A DNA stretch of 50,129 bases from Bacteroidales bacterium (lineage in GTDB: Bacteria; Bacteroidota; Bacteroidia; Bacteroidales; Paludibacteraceae): the NCBI GenBank assembly GCA_015061145.1, contig SUXD01000017.1, positions 1 to 50,129 on the forward strand, written 5' to 3'. Shown in pieces: positions 8,797 to 16,517 of this stretch. The translations under genes and the position numbers were made by a program. Numbering within the stretch: the first letter of the stretch is position 1; each line of letters starts with the position of its first letter. The notes under the pieces were generated by a model. It searched no databases, was not told where the DNA came from, and was given only the letters and a program-made list of their open reading frames with translations.

Positions 8797-9879
8797 ATGT
8801 TCATCCGCAATAACGCTAAATGGGCGCTATCGTACCGTACAGCATTTATAACACTCGCATATTTCACTATATCGTTTCTTCCTTATTCATCGCAAGCGGA
8901 GAACATGAGCAGTTCTGAGCCTCAAGATACAACAAATCAAAACAAAAAGGCAAAGACAGAAAAACTTTTCAGCATATTCAACAAGTCCAAGACCGATACA
9001 ACTTATGTAATCCGTCCAAAGCAAAATTGGCTGATACGCCCCAAAAGCAACACTTACGGCTATATACTCCACATCAAGAGCAATATAGACGGAAAGAAAC
9101 TGAACTATGCCATGGAGGGGAACATAAAAACGACTGTCGGATTAAGCGCCAGTTACAAAGGAATATCTGCGGGATTCTCTTTAAATCCAGCCAAATGGTT
9201 TAACAAAACAAAAGACTACGAATACAATATCAACATTTACACTAACCGTATAGGAATAGATTTCACGCATGGGAAAAGAACATCCATGAAAGGATACATC
9301 GCATCCGAGCGGATAAACAGAATTGACCATTCTGGCATCCGTCTGAAAAACACATCTATCAATGCATATTACAATTTCAACAACAAAAAGTTCTCTTATC
9401 CCGCCATTTTCAGTCATTCATGGATACAGAAAAAGAGTGCGGGAAGTTTCCTGGCTGCCATAACATATCACGACACCTCTCTTTCGGCCAATTTTACATC
9501 CCATGAGAATCCGTTAGGCAACATTCATACACTTACAAAATTCAAAATCAGGCATTTAGGCATCGGAGTCGGGTATGGATACAATTTTGTTCCAAACCAG
9601 CATTGGTTGCTACACTTGTCAGCCCAGCCCTCTATTTTGGTCTGGAAGGAATACAACATGGAATATATTGACCCCGCCAACACCAAAACAAAACTGAACG
9701 CCCCGACTAAATTTCCCGAGATACACTTGATAGGACGCTTTGGGATTACCTATTCATTCAAGAATCTCTTCATCGGGCTAAACGGTGTAATACAACATTT
9801 CCAAGCTGGAGAAAAAGACAACTTTTCCATAGGAAGCACTCAATGGCGCGGGCAACTCTCATTTGGAATCAGAATATAA
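8797..9879 (+). CDS. DUF4421-like outer-membrane protein
   Basis: A 360-residue protein with an N-terminal signal sequence (hydrophobic core AFITLAYFTISFLPY ending SSQA). After a polar linker comes DTTYVIRPKQNWLIRPK, which resembles the DxxYI...W start of DUF4421, and then alternating beta strands typical of an outer-membrane barrel (for example GIGVGYGYNFVPNQHWLLHL and WRGQLSFGIRI, ending on an aromatic/hydrophobic pattern). The role is unknown. It stands alone, divergent from the tRNA gene and convergent with aqpZ, whose terminator lies just past its stop. No strong promoter was found upstream. The family call is moderately sure; a DUF4421 profile match would settle it. Confidence 0.7.
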   Translation: MFIRNNAKWALSYRTAFITLAYFTISFLPYSSQAENMSSSEPQDTTNQNKKAKTEKLFSIFNKSKTDTTYVIRPKQNWLIRPKSNTYGYILHIKSNIDGKKLNYAMEGNIKTTVGLSASYKGISAGFSLNPAKWFNKTKDYEYNINIYTNRIGIDFTHGKRTSMKGYIASERINRIDHSGIRLKNTSINAYYNFNNKKFSYPAIFSHSWIQKKSAGSFLAAITYHDTSLSANFTSHENPLGNIHTLTKFKIRHLGIGVGYGYNFVPNQHWLLHLSAQPSILVWKEYNMEYIDPANTKTKLNAPTKFPEIHLIGRFGITYSFKNLFIGLNGVIQHFQAGEKDNFSIGSTQWRGQLSFGIRI

Positions 9880-9908
9880 AAAATCCGCTCGCGCATGGCG
9901 CAAGCGGA
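9878..9908 (-). terminator. Rho-independent terminator of aqpZ
   Basis: Inverted repeat TCCGCT-c-GCGC / GCGC-a-AGCGGA (9884-9908) with loop ATG and one mismatch. On the minus strand it is followed by six T residues. It starts about 22 nt past the aqpZ stop codon. Confidence 0.75.
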
Positions 9909-9930
9909 CATAATGTTTCAGAGCTATTTC

Positions 9931-10623
9931 TTAATCTTTTTTGCAACAGCAGCAATCGCAAGCAAGGAATTTCCAGACCAAAGCCGCCAAAGCGCCACCT
10001 GCAAACGGTCCTACAATGAAAATACAGAGCTGATTCAGCGCAGCGCCACCTGCCAATACTGCAGGAGCGATAGAACGCGCAGGATTAACTGATGTGCCGG
10101 TGAAATAGATACAAGCGAGGTGAACCAGCACCAAAGAAAGACCGATAGCCAATCCTGCAAAGTTGCCAGCGCCTTTCTTCTCGTCAGTAGTGCCAAGAAC
10201 GACCAGCACAAAAACAAATGTAAACACTACTTCAGCCAGAAGACCTTGACAAACTGTTATGCCATTTCCTTCCTGCAACGCATTAGCGCCCAGTCCGCTA
10301 TCGCAACCTACCAACGCAGCCAGAATGCCAGCGCCGACAAATGCGCCAATCACTTGGAAAAGCATGTACATAGCAGCATCTTTAGCCGAGATGCGTTTTG
10401 TAAGCAAACATCCGAGCGTAATAGCCGGATTGATATGACAACCGCTGATACCGCCAACAGTATAAGCCATAGCCACCACAGCCAAACCGAAAGCCAAAGA
10501 TGTTCCGATAACCGAAGCCGTGTTGGCTCCTACTGTAGAATCACAACCTAGAGCAACGGCAACACCGCAGCCCATCAACACGAGCACCATTGTACCCACC
10601 ATTTCTGCAAAATACTTTTTCAT
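9931..10623 (-). CDS. aqpZ: aquaporin Z-like water channel with Cys-rich C-terminal tail
   Basis: A 230-residue MIP-family channel with six membrane segments and both NPA half-helices, NPA at 65-67 and NPAR at 180-183. Alignment by eye to E. coli AqpZ places the selectivity-filter residues at F45, H168, T177 and R183, the strict-water set, so water rather than glycerol is the expected substrate. The unusual part is the extreme C-terminus, ACDCCCCKKD, with five Cys in six positions, facing the cytoplasm in the standard topology. This could bind metal or be redox-sensitive (inference). The gene is monocistronic, with its own terminator downstream and 163 nt of AT-rich sequence upstream. Confidence 0.93.
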   Translation of the reverse strand: MKKYFAEMVGTMVLVLMGCGVAVALGCDSTVGANTASVIGTSLAFGLAVVAMAYTVGGISGCHINPAITLGCLLTKRISAKDAAMYMLFQVIGAFVGAGILAALVGCDSGLGANALQEGNGITVCQGLLAEVVFTFVFVLVVLGTTDEKKGAGNFAGLAIGLSLVLVHLACIYFTGTSVNPARSIAPAVLAGGAALNQLCIFIVGPFAGGALAALVWKFLACDCCCCKKD

Positions 10624-10786
10624 TTTTTAGTTTTTTAATTATACAATAAAAACAAATTATATTAACAAACTGACTTATTTATGGTTATCGCGCAACTCGC
10701 ACGACAATGAATGTTATTTATCTGAAACAAAATTACAGAATTTTCTACAGAAAAACCACACAAAACATTTCTAAAAAATCCCTTTG

Positions 10787-11563
10787 TTACTTTATCTCTC
10801 CTTTTTGCATCTTTGCGAGGAAGAACTGCGGAATTTTTCTTATCTTCTTCAATAAGATTGTATAAAAGTAACATTTCATGCCGTTCACTTTCCAAGCCAA
10901 TTGGTCATTTCTCATCCCAACCGCCCTCGACTTCAGTCCATTACCGCTTGCACCGCCTGCCGCCATCTTTACCAGCACCCTATCAATCCATACTGTAGAT
11001 GCTTTTTCTTTTTCCAAAAAACGAAGCATCAACTCATAATCAGCATTCACACCGCAATCAAAGCGATACATCCCATATTTTTCATACGCATCTTTTCTGA
11101 CGAAAAAAGAGGGATGAGGCGGCATCCAACCATACTTAAAGCTTACATACTTCCCGCTTTTCCAATATCTATAAGGCTTATTGTTTTTAACATACATCAG
11201 ATTCCCGTATGCCGTTTCTGTATGGTTTTCCTCAAAAGCTGTCAGCACAGACGAGAGCACATCTGACGCCGCGTAACAGTCATCCGAGTTCAATATGCCG
11301 ACAATTGTTCCGCTCGCAAGGCGAACTCCTTTATTCATCGCATCATAGATCCCCTTGTCAGGTTCAGATTGAATAATATACGAAAATCCTTTTTGAGCAA
11401 ACCGTGTCCGGTACGATTCGGCAATTGCAACCGTATTATCTTCAGACGCCCCATCTATGACAAGATACTCTAATTGCACGACATCCTGTGCAAGAACAGA
11501 CTCTATGGTATCTGCAATGCTTTTGCTGCTATTATAGCAAACTGTGATGATAGAGATGGTCAT
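10787..11563 (-). CDS. family 2 glycosyltransferase (WcaA-like)
   Basis: A 258-residue GT2 enzyme with a GT-A fold: N-terminal ISIITVCYNSS, nucleotide-binding YLVIDGASEDNT, ...PDKGIYDAMNKG, a DxD-like LNSDD and MPPHPSFFVRKD. It would transfer one sugar from a nucleotide-sugar donor to a lipid-linked glycan at the cytoplasmic membrane. The ATG at 11563 overlaps the upstream stop as ATGA, matching the coupling seen elsewhere in this cluster; an ATG two codons earlier is also possible. It is the last gene of the polysaccharide block. Donor and linkage cannot be read from the sequence. Confidence 0.9.
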   Translation of the reverse strand: MTISIITVCYNSSKSIADTIESVLAQDVVQLEYLVIDGASEDNTVAIAESYRTRFAQKGFSYIIQSEPDKGIYDAMNKGVRLASGTIVGILNSDDCYAASDVLSSVLTAFEENHTETAYGNLMYVKNNKPYRYWKSGKYVSFKYGWMPPHPSFFVRKDAYEKYGMYRFDCGVNADYELMLRFLEKEKASTVWIDRVLVKMAAGGASGNGLKSRAVGMRNDQLAWKVNGMKCYFYTILLKKIRKIPQFFLAKMQKGEIK

Positions 11564-12252
11564 TTGCATACACTTTGTAATATTATTAATCTGTCTGAAA
11601 GGCGAGAAAAAATATTTCTATTGCTTTTTTCTGATGTTATGCTTGCATTATTCCCGTGTCGGCGATAATGAATCAGTCTTTCGCCTATAAACTTTATTTT
11701 ATAATGATTAAATGCCGCATAATTGCCAATGTAAATGTCGTGCATCGGCAAATGCTTCGGGAAAGGCAGCACCCCTTCCAAAAGAGACTTACGGAAACAC
11801 ATACAACAACCTAAATACCCATTCTTCAGCAAATTGTACAGTTTCCCCTCTCTTGTATGATTCAACTCAAAAAAGGATTTGTGAAGAATTCGACTTTCGC
11901 CGTCTATCACATCAGCATCATGAATCACCAAATCGTTTTCTTCAAGATAAGAACGGCACACTTGAATTTTGTTGTCCATCCACACATCATCTTGATCAGA
12001 AAGAAAGACATAATCCCCTTTCGCTTGCTTAAGCGCATTCTCCAGATTGTATATCGGCGAATGGAAATCATTATGTTCCAACAGTTTAATCCTATCATCA
12101 TTGAATGACTTGATCACTTCCACCGTTCCATCATTCGACGAATCATCAGAGATGATGATTTCATCATCTTCGGAAAGCTGTTTCAATATACTTTCCAACT
12201 GCATGCGTATAAACTTTTGACCATTATATGTAGGAATACAAACCGAATTCAT
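11560..12252 (-). CDS. family 2 glycosyltransferase
   Basis: A 230-residue GT2 enzyme. It starts MNSVCIPTYNGQKFI and continues with EIIISDDSSNDGT, LSDQDDVW (the metal-binding acidic motif) and MHDIYIGNYA, which fits the catalytic-base region. This pattern is common in rhamnosyl- and galactosyltransferases of O-antigen clusters. The start codon overlaps the preceding stop by 4 nt (ATGA), and its own stop overlaps the next gene the same way. The product probably acts on the cytoplasmic side of the inner membrane during repeat-unit assembly. Sugar specificity is unknown. Confidence 0.9.
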   Translation of the reverse strand: MNSVCIPTYNGQKFIRMQLESILKQLSEDDEIIISDDSSNDGTVEVIKSFNDDRIKLLEHNDFHSPIYNLENALKQAKGDYVFLSDQDDVWMDNKIQVCRSYLEENDLVIHDADVIDGESRILHKSFFELNHTREGKLYNLLKNGYLGCCMCFRKSLLEGVLPFPKHLPMHDIYIGNYAAFNHYKIKFIGERLIHYRRHGNNASITSEKSNRNIFSRLSDRLIILQSVCK

Positions 12253-13076
12253 TTTGAGAACAAATATTTTAATGTATCTATTGAGTAGGCCCTTTTGGAA
12301 GGAACAAACAATTGCTTGACAAAACGCAGTAAAAGTCTCATTTTCAATGACATATACACCGTTATTCCCATTTGCAAAGCAAGTCTGTTCTCTGCCTGAA
12401 TCAAGGAAAGATAACGAGTTTTATTCATGTTATGTTCATAATCTTGCACAGACAAATCATGTTGCAACACGCAGTTCAGCACAAAAAAACTTTTTCCGCT
12501 GCGGCTCAACCGATAGCAGACACAAGTATCCAACATATCCAACGGAAAATCTTCGGGGAAACCGCCAATGCTTTCAATGTCAGAAACAGAAAAAACAGTT
12601 GCCGAGTTAAATGCAGAAACATATTTGTTTTTTACCATGCCATAATTAAGTTTTCTCGTAGAAAACCATGGTCCCCAAAAGGGTGAATATGCATGGGGCG
12701 ACAAATACAAGTTCTTGTTCTCCAAAACGGGGAAAGCAGCGCACACCTTTGTCTCTAACGAAAAAAAATGATTCAAGGCTTCTATGTAATTTTCTGTAAT
12801 CCGCGTATCTTGATCAAGCAACAGCAGCCAGTCGCAACCATTCGCTGCTGCTTCTTTCAAGGCCTCATTGTACGCACCTGCCAACATTCTGTTTTCTTCC
12901 GGCACTATCAGTTTATAATCACCTTGCGGAATCAGAATGTCTGCCGAATTGTTATAAATCATCAAATTCCAACGGACATGAAGTCTATTAACATTCTGCA
13001 TCAGAGTTCTATAAGAATCGCTATCTTCAAGATGTGCCTTATAAAGAACTATTATTATTTGTAACGAGTTTATCAT
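12249..13076 (-). CDS. family 2 glycosyltransferase, rhamnosyltransferase-like
   Basis: A 275-residue protein starting LQIIIVLYKAH, with PEENRMLAGAYNEALKEA, the acidic LLLLDQDTRI and SIGGFPEDFPLDMLDT. This layout (the 'N.G.a.A.N.g' helix and 'LLLDqDt') is typical of GT2 rhamnosyltransferases of the RfbF type. It begins 38 nt inside the wzy-like gene, so its ribosome binding site lies in coding sequence, and it ends in a 4-nt ATGA overlap with the next transferase. The acceptor and linkage are not predictable here. Rhamnose is a guess from family resemblance; no dTDP-rhamnose genes are present in the window. Confidence 0.85.
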   Translation of the reverse strand: MINSLQIIIVLYKAHLEDSDSYRTLMQNVNRLHVRWNLMIYNNSADILIPQGDYKLIVPEENRMLAGAYNEALKEAAANGCDWLLLLDQDTRITENYIEALNHFFSLETKVCAAFPVLENKNLYLSPHAYSPFWGPWFSTRKLNYGMVKNKYVSAFNSATVFSVSDIESIGGFPEDFPLDMLDTCVCYRLSRSGKSFFVLNCVLQHDLSVQDYEHNMNKTRYLSLIQAENRLALQMGITVYMSLKMRLLLRFVKQLFVPSKRAYSIDTLKYLFSK

Positions 13077-14235
13077 TTCCCTTTATCGTAAAAACAAATG
13101 GCAACATAACCAGCAATACAGAATATGTGTATGCAGCGAAATTTGTCAGGAACAATTCTGCGACATACTGCATAATCAGTCCGTTGAACAGCAATGCATA
13201 CATAATAATGAAGAACTGACCGCCACCTCTTTTCCTTTTTTTATACAGCCAGCCAAACAGCGAACCAAAAATCAAAGCAAACAACGCGACTCCTTTCTGA
13301 CCGAAGTCAACAAAAAACGGATAAAAACCCGTATAAGTGTTTGTGTGTATCGGTTCGTCTATCCATGGCAAGAGTGTATCCACAGGCTTAATTTCCGAGA
13401 AACCCAATTTATATGGAACGGCATAAAAAATACGGAAAACATTCTCGCCAAAATTTGATGCAGAGCATGGTTCCAATGTATCAAAAGCCGACATGTGCCC
13501 AATAATATACAGCACAAAGAAATCGTTTTTTGCCCCCTCGGCCGACGACAAATGATGCCGCATTTTTTGCAAAGCAATGAACAAGACACACAAAGCCGCC
13601 AAGGAATACAACAGATGTCTCATTTTTATTTTCCCCTTATACCATAGAATAATAATCGTTATCAACGCAAGTTCCAAAAACACCGCCTTTGACATCAGCA
13701 ATATTCCCATGGAAACATACAAAAACAACAGAACATAGAAACGCAATCTGTTCTTTCTCGAATAATATGTCAACTCTATAGCATAAGCCACTTTCCACAA
13801 TATAAGATATAAGCCGCCATAAGGCCCTCCTTCGGAATCGACAACCGCCTTGCGCAAATCAAGCGCCCAAATTCCTGTCTCACCGTTTTTTATTGCATGA
13901 TAAGCAAACATAAGCAACAACGGATATGTAAAGACGGACAACAAGAAATAAATGTCACGGATACGTACACTCGGAACTTTTTTTCCTATGCTCGAAACGC
14001 TGAAACGCAAAGATTGAACAAACAATGCTGCAAAGACAAAACAAGTGGTCCACAAGAATATAGAGAGCAACACTTGATTGAGTGGCGGCAGCGAATGTTT
14101 CAGTATCAAAAACATGAGAAGCATAAATATCCATATGCCCGATGTCACTACTGCAGGAGCCATCAAATCTCGATTTGAGAGCAGATAACTGACAAAGAGC
14201 AGCAGCACCAACCATATGAGAAGAAAAAGAATCAT
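13039..14235 (-). CDS. wzy: O-antigen repeat-unit polymerase (Wzy-like)
   Basis: A 398-residue, very hydrophobic protein with roughly ten transmembrane helices and a large extracytoplasmic loop between about residues 220 and 320. That loop contains NTYTGFYPFFVDFG, a motif typical of the oligosaccharide repeat-unit polymerases. Wzy joins lipid-linked repeat units in the periplasm. The start overlaps the wzx stop as ATGA, and the 3' end overlaps the next glycosyltransferase by 38 nt. Together with wzx and a Wzz-like protein this completes a Wzx/Wzy export pathway. Wzy proteins are too divergent for a substrate call. Confidence 0.82.
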   Translation of the reverse strand: MILFLLIWLVLLLFVSYLLSNRDLMAPAVVTSGIWIFMLLMFLILKHSLPPLNQVLLSIFLWTTCFVFAALFVQSLRFSVSSIGKKVPSVRIRDIYFLLSVFTYPLLLMFAYHAIKNGETGIWALDLRKAVVDSEGGPYGGLYLILWKVAYAIELTYYSRKNRLRFYVLLFLYVSMGILLMSKAVFLELALITIIILWYKGKIKMRHLLYSLAALCVLFIALQKMRHHLSSAEGAKNDFFVLYIIGHMSAFDTLEPCSASNFGENVFRIFYAVPYKLGFSEIKPVDTLLPWIDEPIHTNTYTGFYPFFVDFGQKGVALFALIFGSLFGWLYKKRKRGGGQFFIIMYALLFNGLIMQYVAELFLTNFAAYTYSVLLVMLPFVFTIKGNDKLVTNNNSSL

Positions 14236-15503
14236 CTTTTAATGTAAAAGAAAACAAACATTCCGGACAACAGCATTTCCAACACTTCTGCGCCAAGATA
14301 AGCAGCAATCGCCCCTATGGAACCATATATAGGAATCACCAAAAAATTAGCTGCCACGCAAAGCAATCCAACTATTCCGCCAACCCACGGCGCATATATC
14401 TGCAAATGCAAGCCATACAGACACTGAACTGTAAGAAAACTTGCAAATACCACCAACATCGGCAGCAAAGAAAACAAGCGCAAATAAAATACGGAATTTC
14501 CAGCCTGTTCTCCTAAAAAAACTCTGACTATCAGCGGAGAAAACCAACAGATGCATGCGCAATAAAGCAGCATTACAGGAAACAAAATCCGAACCATTTT
14601 TCTCATCAAAAGGAAACCGCTTGCTTGTGATTTCTCAAATTCACGGCTCATCATCGGAAATATTGCCACATTTATCGGCATGCTCGCCAACACAACAAAT
14701 GCCATTATTATTTTATACACTCCGCCATAAACACCCAATTCTATATCTGAGACATACATACCAAGTATTGTCATTCCTGACATTGTGTACAAACTTGCGA
14801 ATATTGTATTCAAAAATACAGGAACACTCTTGGTGATGATTTTTTTCTCCATCGAACATCTATGAGCCCCCAAATCGAAACGACGGAGCACATAAAAAAA
14901 GGCAAGTATCCCCACCAACGCATAGGTAAGGGAAAGAATTAACAAATAAAGACAATAATCGGCAGGAGATGAGACCGCTAACACCACCAATAAAGCGCCG
15001 ATGAATTTCACTGCGAAATTAAACAATGACATCTTGGCCATCTTCTCCATACCTTGGAAAAACCAATTTGGGAAAAAAACGAAACCAACATTTATCAAAG
15101 CCGCATAAAAATACAACAGCGGCTCTTCATTCACCTTATGCGATGTAAAATACAATGCGCCAAGAACAACAAAAGAAACCGACAGAAGTATCACCTTGAA
15201 ATTGATTACAGTCCAGAAAACACTCCGTAATTTTTCCTTGTCATCTCTGTTTATAGCCACATCTTGCGTTGCCGAGTAATCAAAGCCAAAGTTTACCAAT
15301 ATTGTCAGATATGCAACTATGTTCTGTGCATACGAAGCCTTGCCGAATGCTTCAACCCCCAGAGCCCGAATAACAAATGGAACTATTATCACCGGAATTA
15401 AATAATTCGCGATCTGCACCATCCCGAGCGAAGCAATGTTGACAAACAACGGCTGCGAAGATATTCTCTTGATATATGTATTGAAATATTCTCTTGTTTT
15501 CAC
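14232..15503 (-). CDS. wzx: Wzx-type oligosaccharide flippase
   Basis: A 423-residue MATE/PST-superfamily transporter with about 12-14 membrane segments. The N-terminal block (ASLGMVQIANYLIPVIIVPF, then GVEAFGKASYAQNI) is characteristic of RfbX/Wzx flippases, which move undecaprenyl-linked repeat units to the periplasmic face. The start is GTG 15503, 16 nt after the Wzz-like stop; the next in-frame ATG would cut into the first conserved helix. The 3' end overlaps wzy by 4 nt. Specificity is unknown. Confidence 0.9.
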   Translation of the reverse strand: MKTREYFNTYIKRISSQPLFVNIASLGMVQIANYLIPVIIVPFVIRALGVEAFGKASYAQNIVAYLTILVNFGFDYSATQDVAINRDDKEKLRSVFWTVINFKVILLSVSFVVLGALYFTSHKVNEEPLLYFYAALINVGFVFFPNWFFQGMEKMAKMSLFNFAVKFIGALLVVLAVSSPADYCLYLLILSLTYALVGILAFFYVLRRFDLGAHRCSMEKKIITKSVPVFLNTIFASLYTMSGMTILGMYVSDIELGVYGGVYKIIMAFVVLASMPINVAIFPMMSREFEKSQASGFLLMRKMVRILFPVMLLYCACICWFSPLIVRVFLGEQAGNSVFYLRLFSLLPMLVVFASFLTVQCLYGLHLQIYAPWVGGIVGLLCVAANFLVIPIYGSIGAIAAYLGAEVLEMLLSGMFVFFYIKR

Positions 15504-15519
15504 AAAACCGCAAGAAATT

Positions 15520-16497
15520 TTATTTTTCTTCCAAGTATTGTTTTATACTTTTCCTATTTTCCCAGAATACGGCTGTCAAAAGAGCCAGAATGTAGAAAAT
15601 TCCGCAAAATATGATAAGCTGTTTAGGCAAATAATTCACTGGTGTCTTTTTAACAATAATCGGAGAACAGTTGACAATACCCGAAACATCGGCATGCTCC
15701 ATTTTTTGATTCAAAGAATCCCGTTTGTTTTTCAAGTGCAGGATGTCGTCATGATAAAGGCGCTTGTCCTTTTCGCCCAAAGATACTCCTGTTGAATCAA
15801 AACTTACCTGCATTCTTGTTCTTTTAGCATCTGTCTGAAAATAATCCACTCTGCTCAGACTATCCAGCTTTGCTATCTCCGAATTCACCGAAGCCAGCAT
15901 ATTCGCATTAATAGTCATTCCAGATTTCGCCTGTTCTTTGAACTCATCACTGGTACGGAAAAAATGCAACATATTATACTGACGATCTTTGAAACCTTCA
16001 ATTGTGTACAAATCATTCAAATACAGACGAATGCAGATTTTTGTAGGAGAAACAATGAGGTTCGTGTCGGATATTTCAATTTTTTTCTTGTATACCGCCG
16101 ACATAACTTGACCCGTTTTTTTGTTTTCCAGCACATAGTATGCTTTCACATTCTCAATAGAAGCCGCCTCTCTCTGCGAAGTTCCTAAAAGCTGAGCCAT
16201 ATCCTGTCCCATCAAACTTGAATTCCTGTCCAGCGCATCTACCATCGTTTTCAGGTAATAAGAATTCACAAATTCCGAATGAACCAAATATTCCCCACGA
16301 TAAACTTTAGGGTATGCCGTATATATCGCCAACGCCACTCCGGACAACATAAAAAACAACATTATATATTTCTCTCTATATGTTATTTTCAATATCGCAC
16401 CACAAAAATGCAAACACGATCTGAACACATTCTTTACGCCGCCGAATATCCAACGCAGCAATGCTATCAAATCCATTTCTTCATTATTATTTTCCAT
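15520..16497 (-). CDS. Wzz-like chain-length determinant
   Basis: A 325-residue protein with the topology of polysaccharide co-polymerases: a short cytoplasmic N-terminus (MENNNEEMDLIALLRWIF), a first membrane helix around KYIMLFFMLSGVALAIYTAY, a large periplasmic region with helical segments and a second membrane helix near the C-terminus (LIIFCGIFYILALLTAVFW) followed by a short basic tail. There is no C-terminal tyrosine kinase, so it resembles Wzz rather than a Wzc fusion. The chosen ATG is 20 nt downstream of glgB; a longer start would overlap glgB and add non-family sequence. It probably sets glycan chain length with Wzy. The periplasmic sequence is divergent, so the call rests on topology and neighbours. 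Confidence 0.75.
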   Translation of the reverse strand: MENNNEEMDLIALLRWIFGGVKNVFRSCLHFCGAILKITYREKYIMLFFMLSGVALAIYTAYPKVYRGEYLVHSEFVNSYYLKTMVDALDRNSSLMGQDMAQLLGTSQREAASIENVKAYYVLENKKTGQVMSAVYKKKIEISDTNLIVSPTKICIRLYLNDLYTIEGFKDRQYNMLHFFRTSDEFKEQAKSGMTINANMLASVNSEIAKLDSLSRVDYFQTDAKRTRMQVSFDSTGVSLGEKDKRLYHDDILHLKNKRDSLNQKMEHADVSGIVNCSPIIVKKTPVNYLPKQLIIFCGIFYILALLTAVFWENRKSIKQYLEEK

Positions 16498-16517
16498 ATA
16501 TTGTATTTTTTTGTTTT

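Noticed and set aside
10728-10735. TAATTTTG on the minus strand as the aqpZ promoter -7 box
   Set aside because: It matches TAnnTTTG, but it lies 104 nt from the start codon and the nearest TTG is 25 nt further up; in AT-rich sequence this can be chance.
10787-16497. A complete O-antigen biosynthesis locus
   Set aside because: Only export, polymerisation and three transferase genes are present; there are no nucleotide-sugar synthesis genes, priming transferase or ligase in the window.
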